NCBI RefSeq assembly: GCF_945605565.1
Contig: NZ_OX216966.1
Coordinates: forward strand, 1,043,001 to 1,107,000
Direction of reading: 5' to 3'
DNA: 64,000 nucleotides
Origin: Paenibacillus dendritiformis
Lineage (GTDB): Bacteria; Bacillota; Bacilli; Paenibacillales; Paenibacillaceae
In this document: positions 25,899-32,789 of the stretch, one piece after another
Layout: the number at the start of each line of letters is the position of its first letter
Position numbering within the stretch: the first letter of the stretch is position 1
The notes under the pieces: generated by a model
Database searches by the model: none
What the model saw: the letters and a program-made list of their open reading frames with translations, nothing else
Told to the model about the DNA's origin: nothing
Made by a program: the position numbers and the translations under genes

Positions 25899-26771
25899 TC
25901 ACCACTTCATAGGGGTTTCTTTCCCTGATTTTCTAGGTTCTCTAACTCCTCCCGGAGTCTTAGGATCATGGACGTGTGGTTCTTTAATCTTTTGCCCAGT
26001 TACTTTGTTAAAATGACCATCGCCTTTGCCAACACCGTCATACCGTTTTACTTGTTCCCACTTATTTGGGCTATTCGTATTAGTTTGTGGTTTATACGTT
26101 GAGTAGTTTGTTACATTTCCATTAGAGTCTCGTTTAAATGTAGTGTGTGCTCCAGTTGCAGAGTTATCAGGTTTTAGATTGTTTTTTGCTCTTCCAACAT
26201 TAGACGCCTGGTTAGAGCCGCCGCCTCCCCCTGTAGGCGCCCTCATCGGAATATTTCTTATTCCCCCGGCTCCGCAATTATGCGTCCATATTTCCAGCTC
26301 TGTTACAAAATAATTATGTACTCCCTGGACACGGAAGTTATACACGGTGGTAATACCGTTCTTAATCGCGATACGGTCGATCGGATAGAGGTTGCCTTCT
26401 GGATTTTGAAGCAGGTCACCTACCTTAAGGTGTCTTGCCTCAACCCAGCCTTGGCCGGGCACCCAGAACGGATGCTCTTCCGTTGTCGTTATCGTTATTC
26501 CTTTGACCGTAATTCGGTACGTCTCGTATGCTTGTCTTTTGAACAATTCAACAACCGTATTATATCCTGTTTTCCCTGTTCGTTCATCCTTCGTCAGGAC
26601 AAAATCACCGATGCGGATTTCTTCAATAGGCTTGAACCCAGCCTTCGTTTGTACCGGGGTGCCGGCAGAGAAGCAATGTAAATTGCAATTAGCGATGGAT
26701 TGAGCAGAAGCAAGAGGAAGACTCGTTAATGAAAGGATAAAAAATAGCATCAAAGAAATACTCTTTTTCAT
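25899..26771 (-). CDS. Small secreted polymorphic toxin: signal peptide, HINT, toxin-24-like domain
   Basis: The 290-residue protein begins with a signal peptide ending near LASAQS. A HINT (intein-like) domain runs from CFSAGTPVQTKAGFKPIEEI (about residues 33-52) to its C-terminal IWTHNC (about 160-166). A glycine-rich linker and a C-terminal domain follow, with TGAHTTFKRDSNGNVTNYST and HVHDPKTPGGVREP. The end resembles polymorphic toxin type 24. HINT autocleavage would release the toxin tip, about 120 residues. Most such toxins are far larger (Rhs, LXG); this one has no delivery repeats and relies on Sec export. Confidence 0.82.
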   Translation of the reverse strand: MKKSISLMLFFILSLTSLPLASAQSIANCNLHCFSAGTPVQTKAGFKPIEEIRIGDFVLTKDERTGKTGYNTVVELFKRQAYETYRITVKGITITTTEEHPFWVPGQGWVEARHLKVGDLLQNPEGNLYPIDRIAIKNGITTVYNFRVQGVHNYFVTELEIWTHNCGAGGIRNIPMRAPTGGGGGSNQASNVGRAKNNLKPDNSATGAHTTFKRDSNGNVTNYSTYKPQTNTNSPNKWEQVKRYDGVGKGDGHFNKVTGQKIKEPHVHDPKTPGGVREPRKSGKETPMKW

Positions 26772-26989
26772 GTTTTTCTCCTTTTTTTCAAAAATTTAAT
26801 CGGATACTGCGTTCCTGATTGGTCACGGAATGCTGTCGTCCATACACTTCATGTCCATTCTCCGGTTGAGATCAAGCAAACGGACAATAATCATTTCTTT
26901 CCCCCCTTATCTCGTCAAACAGCGAAATTGTCTGTATATGGTGCTGGATGACGGATGGAATCTGCATTTGTCAAAAAATGACGTTTTTG

Positions 26990-26998
26990 AGTATAACA
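26990..26998 (-). promoter_or_regulatory. Extended -10 promoter element upstream of the toxin gene
   Basis: The minus strand has TGTTATACT, an extended -10 element, about 220 bases upstream of the toxin start. The -35 is weak. The rest of 26772-27100 is AT-rich without a supported gene. Confidence 0.4.
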
Positions 26999-27100
26999 AA
27001 AATGGTGTTTAATGTATTTAAAGTTTTGTAATAATTACCTGTAGAATTGTATTGTGGAAATGTTGGAGAATTGAAGTGCCGAATGTAGTAAGTATTGTAA

Positions 27101-27138
27101 GCAAATAAAAGAGCCAGGGAAATAATTCCCGTGGCTCT
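27101..27138 (-). terminator. Terminator of the GH18 gene
   Basis: AGAGCCA (27110-27116) pairs with TGGCTCT (27132-27138), extended by GGGA/TCCC. On the minus strand TTTTATTTG follows. Confidence 0.75.
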
Positions 27139-27171
27139 GATTCGGCTTATATTACTGTGTATCGGAAAAAT

Positions 27172-28149
27172 TTAGTTGCTTTTCAAGACATCAATTAATC
27201 TTTTTGTCCAACTAAAGTCTGTTTTCGTAATTGTATTATCTCCGTATACTTTGCCATCTCTATCGATGGCATAGATAAACATTCCTCCCTTAGGGCCATC
27301 TTCCGGTTGCCAAGCCGCATATTTGTAAGCTCTGCTTGTTTCAAATGGTTCCAGAGCATCACCCCAGTTTGCGCCTAATTCTTCCTGAAAAGATATTCCC
27401 GGAAGAAACTGATCAGGGGAGATTGTATTTTTATAAGTTGCCCATGTAGTATCTAATCTACTAGGGGTTCTGCCATAAGCTTGTAGAAACAAATAATCAC
27501 AAAATGGGGCTACTTTTTTGAATAGGCTGTGATTGTCTTTGTTTGTATCATAGATAAGCAGTTTGCCGCTATTCGACACTGGCCCTAAACGTTTAGACAG
27601 AGCTTCAAAAGTACCAAATGCTTTTGTTTCTTTTTCTTGGGTTAACGTTTCCTCCATATCAATATCTAAGCCATCTAAATTGTAGGGAGTTAAGTATTTA
27701 TCAATTAAGGATTGCGCGTAATCATCATATTCTTTGGATGTGGGCGTTGTGCCCATACTAGGTACGTTATATAGCTCCCTTATATCTATCGTGCGTATCA
27801 CTTTGGTTTGACGTTCGTGCAAGGCAGGCACATATGTATCACGAAGCGTGTCCCAAAATAATTGTTCATCTGTACCTGGCTTAACATAGTGGAAGACGGA
27901 AACGATATCGACTCCTTCAGGAATATCTGTCATAGCTGTCACATTAGGATCTGGGAGAGTTGAATTTGCATCATGAGGCATGGTTACGTCACGCCATGTT
28001 CTATAGTATGCCATCATTACAGGAGCTTTTTGAGCTTCAGTTAACTCGTTTACTAAAGAAGTTGAAGGACTAGCTGTAATAATTGAGCCGCCCATTAAAG
28101 ATAAAATTAAAACTGTCGACAAGATTAACAACATTGAGGTTTTCTTCAT
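27172..28149 (-). CDS. Secreted GH18 endo-beta-N-acetylglucosaminidase-like protein
   Basis: The 325-residue protein has a signal peptide (about residues 1-26) and one GH18 barrel. The catalytic motif DxxDxDxE is D159, D162, D164 and E166 in LDGLDIDMEE. The arrangement of HYVKPGT and LQAYGRTPS recalls the EndoF/EndoS branch, which cuts the chitobiose core of N-glycans. Substrate is inferred only. Low GC and isolation suggest transfer. A near-perfect cre site in its promoter predicts catabolite repression. Confidence 0.83.
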   Translation of the reverse strand: MKKTSMLLILSTVLILSLMGGSIITASPSTSLVNELTEAQKAPVMMAYYRTWRDVTMPHDANSTLPDPNVTAMTDIPEGVDIVSVFHYVKPGTDEQLFWDTLRDTYVPALHERQTKVIRTIDIRELYNVPSMGTTPTSKEYDDYAQSLIDKYLTPYNLDGLDIDMEETLTQEKETKAFGTFEALSKRLGPVSNSGKLLIYDTNKDNHSLFKKVAPFCDYLFLQAYGRTPSRLDTTWATYKNTISPDQFLPGISFQEELGANWGDALEPFETSRAYKYAAWQPEDGPKGGMFIYAIDRDGKVYGDNTITKTDFSWTKRLIDVLKSN

Positions 28150-28173
28150 AAAAGATAACTCCCTTCCTTAATG

Positions 28174-28206
28174 ATAATATTTGAGACAATAAGGTAAGCG
28201 GTTACA
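28174..28206 (-). promoter_or_regulatory. cre (CcpA) site and -10 of the GH18 gene
   Basis: On the minus strand TGTAACCGCTTACC (28193-28206) matches 13 of 14 positions of the cre consensus TGWAANCGNTNWCA. TATTAT (28174-28179) lies 13 bases downstream as a -10. The cre site therefore covers the -35 region, where CcpA would repress. Confidence 0.6.
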
Positions 28207-28515
28207 TTTCAGAGGAAATTCCGGTTCTCCTTGCTCTAATCACACTCAACCTCAGGTTTGCAACAGCAAAGGATGGAGAGCAGCCATACCATGTGCTTCT
28301 TTCGATTTCTGCTCTTATCTGGATTTAATAAGCGATGATGGACTTCGAGATAGTCCTTGGTTTGTGACACCAGCTTGCGCTATACTTCCCCCAAAATTTT
28401 AAAACCTCCTCATCTGTTTGAAAAAATCAAGATTGGAAAGAAGCACTTCAATAGCTAGTCAATTACTATGAGTCTTTTATATTATCGTATAGAAACACAA
28501 AAAAATTAATAGGCC

Positions 28516-28617
28516 GAAGAATTTTACGATCAAAAGGCCGTTGATTTTATGTTTGACGACGATGCTCAGGCGGTTGGGATTATGGTTTTAAATCGGCCGT
28601 TAGAGCTTATTGAGTGA
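28516..28617 (+). pseudogene. 3' remnant of an unknown gene
   Basis: A 33-codon frame (EEFYDQKAVDFMFDDDAQAV and GIMVLNRPLELIE) ends in TGA at 28615-28617. In-frame stops TAA and TAG stand just upstream and no start or ribosome site exists. It reads like the C-terminus of a truncated protein. I do not recognise the family. The rest of 28207-28700 shows no supported gene. Confidence 0.35.
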
Positions 28618-28702
28618 CAATTTCTCATTCAATCCACAAGAGCCGTTGAGGAGAATATTTCACGTCTCTTTTTCTTGTAAGAAAGAGAGTGCAGGGCAAA
28701 AT

Positions 28703-28734
28703 GAAAAAGAGAGAGCAGGGAAACTCTGCTCTCT
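28703..28734 (-). terminator. Terminator of the DUF3006 operon
   Basis: AGAGAGCAG and CTGCTCTCT form a 9-bp stem. On the minus strand CTTTTTC follows. Confidence 0.75.
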
Positions 28735-28801
28735 GCCTCTTGACTCGAAAAAGTAAAATCAATTTCGTCTTAAAACATCTGTCGCATCCGCAGCTTGCGT
28801 G

Positions 28802-29017
28802 TTAATCCTCGAACAGGTCATTCATCAGCTCATCGATTTCTTGTTTTCGTTTCTTGGTCTCTTCTTTATCGAGGGTGAACTGATTGCCGTTAATGATCAC
28901 GACGTCTCCTGCCTCGGCTTCTGCCGGCAGCAAATATTTTGGATACTCAACGGTATGGCCATCCACTTCAATCACGGCCAGATCGCATTCGAATCGGTCG
29001 ATTATCCCTTTAATCAT
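28802..29017 (-). CDS. DUF3006 protein
   Basis: The 71-residue protein matches the DUF3006 pattern: MIKGIIDRFECDLAVIEVDG at the start, then a DVVIINGNQF strand and a charged helical tail. It starts 5 bases after the stop of the exported metallo-beta-lactamase protein. DUF3006 genes often sit next to such ComEC-like proteins, and this pair repeats that association. Function unknown. Confidence 0.85.
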   Translation of the reverse strand: MIKGIIDRFECDLAVIEVDGHTVEYPKYLLPAEAEAGDVVIINGNQFTLDKEETKKRKQEIDELMNDLFED

Positions 29018-29022
29018 ATGGA

Positions 29023-30039
29023 TTACCTCACTGTCTCGAACTTTATTTTTTTGCCATCGCTGATAGCGGTTATGGTTCCTTGCGTGTCTGTCCGGAATGT
29101 TTTCACCTTTGCATTCTTGAGCCTGTCCACCGTTGCTTTCTTGGGATGGCCGTACTTATTGTCCGTTCCCGCGCTAATCACTGCGTAGGTTGGTTGTACG
29201 GAGGACAGAAACTTCTGTGACGTCGATGTGTCCGAACCGTGATGGCCTACCTTCAGCACGTCGGCGCGCAGCTTTTTCGGATGCTCCAGCATATCCGCCT
29301 CGCTTTTGGCTTCAGCATCACCGGAAAAAAGGAAAGAAGTGTCTTTATACTTCAAGTGTAACACGGCGCTCCATTCGTTTAAATCCTTGCCGTATTCCTT
29401 AACGGGGGCGATAAATTCAGCCGTAATGCCTTTAAGCGGGATGGTGACTCCACTCTTGGCCGTCTTGATTCCCAGTTTTTGCTTTTTGACGGCTTTCAAG
29501 AAGTCCTCGAAGGTTTGCGTTGTATGGGATACTTTGGGGGCGTAGACGGCTGTGACCTTGAAGGCGTTGATCACATCGTCCAGACCGCCGATATGATCGG
29601 CATCCGGATGTGTCGCAATGACCACATCAAGCTGCTTGACGCCAAGATGCTTGAGGTATGCCACGACATCTTGTCCCTTATCATTGTCTCCGCCGTCAAT
29701 CAGGATATGCTGCCCTTGCGGCGTTCTTATGTATGTGGAATCTCCCTGTCCGACATCCAAATAGTAGACTTGCAGCGTGCCGGCCTTTTGCTTTTGAGGG
29801 AGAATCAGTGACGTGCCGGCTTCTTTTTGATTCGATTTCTGCTTATCGGCCTTTCTTATGCTTCCATCCTTGTTATGATAATGGTATTCCCCGTCTTTCA
29901 AGCCCCATTGCGCGCAGTTCGTGCGGCAGGTATGGCCGCCGTTCGCATCGGTCTTGCCGGGATGCGCCAGCAGGGCAGGGGAAAATAGTGCGCACAGCAG
30001 TGAAAACATCAGCGCTATCGATACGTATGCTTTTCTCAT
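29023..30039 (-). CDS. Exported ComEC-like metallo-beta-lactamase protein with YHYH domain
   Basis: The 338-residue protein has a signal peptide ending near LLAHP. A Cys/His-rich YHYH segment (GGHTCRTNCAQWGLKDGEYH, about residues 29-48) is followed by a metallo-beta-lactamase fold with DVGQGDS, IDGGDN, THPDADHIGG, FSGDAE and VGHHGSDTS. This is the ComEC C-terminal type, where the fold acts as a nuclease or phosphodiesterase. The membrane channel of ComEC is absent. ATG 30039 follows GAGGAGG. A role in extracellular DNA degradation is inferred. Confidence 0.85.
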   Translation of the reverse strand: MRKAYVSIALMFSLLCALFSPALLAHPGKTDANGGHTCRTNCAQWGLKDGEYHYHNKDGSIRKADKQKSNQKEAGTSLILPQKQKAGTLQVYYLDVGQGDSTYIRTPQGQHILIDGGDNDKGQDVVAYLKHLGVKQLDVVIATHPDADHIGGLDDVINAFKVTAVYAPKVSHTTQTFEDFLKAVKKQKLGIKTAKSGVTIPLKGITAEFIAPVKEYGKDLNEWSAVLHLKYKDTSFLFSGDAEAKSEADMLEHPKKLRADVLKVGHHGSDTSTSQKFLSSVQPTYAVISAGTDNKYGHPKKATVDRLKNAKVKTFRTDTQGTITAISDGKKIKFETVR

Positions 30040-30223
30040 GGTGCCTCCTCTTTCCGATCCTTTTCTCATCGAAGGATTAAGATATATCTATCATATCATC
30101 CCTGCGAGAGCAAGATGAGTACAGAAGCGCTTAGAGAAAAAAAAGCATTCCGTGCTCTGCCTTCCTCTGGGCGTGGAACCTGCTGGACGTATAAATTCAC
30201 GCATGCTAAGATATAAATAGAAG

Positions 30224-30335
30224 AGGAGCCGTGCGGGAACACGACTCCAGTGCAATGGCCGCTTCAAAGGCGGTGGCTAGTTCAAAGGTCCAGAAATAGA
30301 TCGCTACCTTTGCCGGGGGCGGTCTATTTCTTTGT
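30224..30335 (+). ncRNA. Putative antisense RNA of a type I toxin locus
   Basis: TATAAA (30212-30217) can serve as -10. The RNA would begin with the stem GGAGCCGTG/CACGACTCC (30225-30248) and end in the hairpin AGAAATAGA (30292-30300) with TCTATTTCT (30323-30331) followed by T-rich sequence. Its 3' end overlaps the last codons and the 3' end of the toxin message on the other strand. This is the layout of TxpA/RatA and BsrG/SR4 loci. Confidence 0.6.
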
Positions 30336-30437
30336 GTGCAGGTATATTAGCAGCGTCACCACAAACGTCAATAACGCGAATATCCACAGCCCAAATTGGA
30401 ACATGATGGATAGTGCTTCATATACGCTCACAGGCAT
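30324..30437 (-). CDS. Holin-like type I toxin, 37 aa
   Basis: The small protein begins MPVSVYEALSIMFQFGLW, has one hydrophobic span (about residues 11-31) and ends in basic residues HTKK. It matches the putative holin-like toxin family related to TxpA/BsrG. GGAGGTG overlaps or directly precedes the ATG, so the internal GTG codon 3 is another possible start. TATAAT occurs upstream on the minus strand near 30500. Production would damage the membrane unless the antisense RNA blocks it. Confidence 0.8.
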   Translation of the reverse strand: MPVSVYEALSIMFQFGLWIFALLTFVVTLLIYLHTKK

Positions 30438-30516
30438 CACCTCCCTTCCGGGAGATTAGCCGACCGCCCATAAAGCCATTCTATTGCCTATTTATTATAC
30501 TATATTTTTCCTGAGA

Positions 30517-30567
30517 ACTTCCATGTCGATAAACGCAGCTTCCGGTTAACGGGGCTGCATTATTTGT
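30517..30567. repeat. Degenerate copy of the tRNA-Thr downstream sequence
   Basis: ACTTCCATGTCGATAA (30517-30532) matches 25373-25388 in 15 of 16 bases. The similarity continues through CTTCCGG, a GGGGC block and TATTTGT, which closes both copies (25373-25426 and 30517-30567). The copies lie in direct orientation and bracket the accessory region. Confidence 0.55.
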
Positions 30568-30588
30568 TGCGCGCGGAAATGTGAATAC

Positions 30589-30616
30589 CCTGAGCGAACG
30601 GGAGAGCGATCAAAAG
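30589..30616 (+). repeat. Solitary unit of the CCTGAGCGA repeat family
   Basis: CCTGAGCGAACGGGAGAGCG followed by ATCAAAAGG matches the consensus of the arrays at 20.7 and 45.1 kb, in forward orientation. Confidence 0.55.
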
Positions 30617-30730
30617 GCGGCTGGGACCCACTCTACATCAAGCCGTTCTCAAGCGTGTCACTCGTTCGACGACGAACAGGGGCTGGATTGTCCAGCCCCG
30701 TCTCCCGTCTATATTCCGTGCGGCTTCATG

Positions 30731-31627
30731 CTATTTGGCAGCATGCTCCGCTTTTCTTCTTACCGGAATCCATACTTCGCAGATCGATTCGGTCATCTGT
30801 TCGTTCACCCAGTAGTATTTCTCGATGCACGGTCCTTCCACTTGTTCGAAGTTCGTCGAAGGGAACCATTCGGAATAGATGCGCCGCCATACATTCTGAA
30901 TTTCCAGGCCGCTGTCGGGCTTCTCAGTCAGTGTCTCCCGGCTCTCGAATACCGCGTACGTACGGGCAGGCACGTGAAGAAGGTCGAATTCGGTGGGAGC
31001 CTCTACTCCTGCGGGAAGATCGAATCCCATCATATAACGCTTGGTTCCATCCTCTTGAAAATCATAAAGGTAGCCGTAGAGCAGATTGCGAAACGGCCTG
31101 CCGACAATCTCATTAATCCTGTCGTGAGTTCCGTCATTCCAGATTTGATCGCCGAACGGGGGAATTTCCTTGAAGGGATCCGCATGTATGACGATGCTTT
31201 TGCCGATAACGGTAGACTCCAGCTCTTCTACTAGACGATAGTTCAATTCGCATTCTCCTTTGATCTCGATATGAAAGGAGATTCGTGAGAACGCCTTGAG
31301 CTTCACATCCCGCTTTTTGGCACCGGACGGTGTCACGCCATGCAGACGTTGGAACGCCTTCGCGAACGCCTCCGGGCTCTCGTAGCCGTACTTGAGCGCG
31401 GCATCGATGACCCTGCAGTCCGTTCCCGCCAGCTCTTCCGCGGCAAGCGTCAGCCGCCGGTTCCGGATATACTCGGTGACTGTGAAGCCGGTCAGGACAT
31501 GGAACATGCGCTGAAAATGATAGCGGGAGGACAACGCCGCCTGCGCGATATCCTCGATCTCAAGCGTGTCGGTCAGATGCTCCTCGATATAATCGATGGC
31601 CTGGCGAAGCAGGTGAAGCGCCTCCAT
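30731..31627 (-). CDS. AraC-family regulator with GyrI-like ligand domain
   Basis: The 298-residue protein has an N-terminal AraC double helix-turn-helix (about residues 8-106, IEDIAQAALSSRYHFQRMF and the second helix around YGYESPEAFAKAFQRLHGVTP). A C-terminal GyrI/SOUL-like effector domain (about 125-290) ends WVNEQMTESICEVWIPV. Such regulators of the Rob/BmrR-like design sense small hydrophobic compounds and control efflux or detoxification genes. No obvious target gene adjoins it. GGAGAGG precedes the start. Confidence 0.9.
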   Translation of the reverse strand: MEALHLLRQAIDYIEEHLTDTLEIEDIAQAALSSRYHFQRMFHVLTGFTVTEYIRNRRLTLAAEELAGTDCRVIDAALKYGYESPEAFAKAFQRLHGVTPSGAKKRDVKLKAFSRISFHIEIKGECELNYRLVEELESTVIGKSIVIHADPFKEIPPFGDQIWNDGTHDRINEIVGRPFRNLLYGYLYDFQEDGTKRYMMGFDLPAGVEAPTEFDLLHVPARTYAVFESRETLTEKPDSGLEIQNVWRRIYSEWFPSTNFEQVEGPCIEKYYWVNEQMTESICEVWIPVRRKAEHAAK

Positions 31628-31764
31628 TGAACATCCTCTCCTTTCCCATTCAGTGTAGCGGAGAGGAAACTGTTCTTCCTGTCCTTGCGTGCGCCGATTT
31701 GTCTGATGAAGGATATATCGGCGATTATATCGATAATCTGCTGGTTTCGGGGCTTGAACATGTG

Positions 31765-32060
31765 GAGGGAATTGCTGCTATTTTACAGGAATTTCGGCTC
31801 AATGAATCCACATCCCTAGGAATTGCTGCAAATCTACATCATTTTAGGCCCTTTTGCTTCAAGCCGAAGCGAAACGGGTGAAATTCCTGCAGTTTTGCAA
31901 GATTCCCTTTCTGGTAAAATCGTCCGTATCGATTTGCTGTATTTCCGCAGGATTTCGTTTACCGAATAGGTGTAGAAATCGTCCAGTTAGCAGATTTCGC
32001 TTACCGAATAGGCGTGTCTGGAGAAATCGTGCAGTTTTGCGGATTTCGCACCATAGCGTT
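31765..32060. repeat. Intergenic repeats with GAAATC-type hairpins
   Basis: Several related units occur. The clearest are at about 31917-31973, 31974-32021 and 32022-32050, with a core like AGAAATCGTGCAGTTTTGC plus GGATTTCGCTTACCGAATAGG. Each core can fold because GAAATC and GATTTC are complementary. Older, more degenerate copies lie at 31765-31916. No gene is supported in 31628-32264. Confidence 0.65.
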
Positions 32061-32264
32061 TTAAATCGATTTTTTTACTGAGAGACGAGATCCGCCACAT
32101 AAAAAATGAAGTGCCAAAAAAACCCTTGGACTTTCTCAACAGCCTGAAATCTCCGTGTTTTCCGTGTTTTCTTCGCAATTTTTTTGCAATTTTCCAAAAA
32201 GGAAAGCCAAACGCCCTTCTATATGCTCTATATAGGTGAGAGGGAAGGGAGATAAGGATGCCGC

Positions 32265-32789
32265 ATGGATATAGAGAAACTGGTGAGGAAAGCCCAAAAG
32301 GGCAACGATAAAGCATTCCTGATGCTGTATCAGCAGCATGAGGCAGAGATTTACCGGACCGCCTATATGTACTTGAAGAACAAGCAGGACGCGCTCGATG
32401 TCGTTCAGGAGACGGCCTATCAGTCCTTCAAATCGATCGGGAGCTTGCGAGAGCCGCAATATTTCAAAACATGGATCCTCAAAATTGCGATCCACCGCGC
32501 CATTTACATGCTCAAGCAGCGCAATAAAGTGATTCCGTTCCCCCCGGAGTTCGCGGAACAAATCGGCAGCTCCAGCGAGGATGACATTCCCCTCTCTTTA
32601 ACGCTGCAGAATCTGCTCGATGAACTGGATACTCATGAGAAAAGCGTCATCATGCTGAAATACTACCAGGGGTATACGTTCAATGCGATCGCTGAAATAT
32701 TGGAGATGCCGTTAGGCTCGGCCAAGACGATATTGTACCGGGGCTTAAGCAAGCTGCGAAAAAGCGTAAAGAGAGGTGAAATCTCGTGA
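32265..32789 (+). CDS. ECF sigma factor
   Basis: The 174-residue protein has sigma-70 region 2 (about residues 10-75, AYMYLKNKQDALDVVQETAY) and region 4 (about 110-165, GYTFNAIAEILEMPLGSAKT), separated by a short linker, the plan of extracytoplasmic function sigma factors. It overlaps the anti-sigma gene by 4 bases, so the two are co-translated. Envelope stress control is inferred from the partner. GGGAG and AAGG precede the start. Confidence 0.93.
   Translation: MDIEKLVRKAQKGNDKAFLMLYQQHEAEIYRTAYMYLKNKQDALDVVQETAYQSFKSIGSLREPQYFKTWILKIAIHRAIYMLKQRNKVIPFPPEFAEQIGSSSEDDIPLSLTLQNLLDELDTHEKSVIMLKYYQGYTFNAIAEILEMPLGSAKTILYRGLSKLRKSVKRGEIS

Noticed and set aside
25899..26771. Protein-splicing intein
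   Set aside because: The HINT domain follows a signal peptide and is succeeded by a toxin domain, so cleavage to release the toxin fits better than splicing of a host protein.
25373..30567. Intact integrative element
   Set aside because: No integrase, transposase or relaxase is present and the flanking repeats are degenerate.
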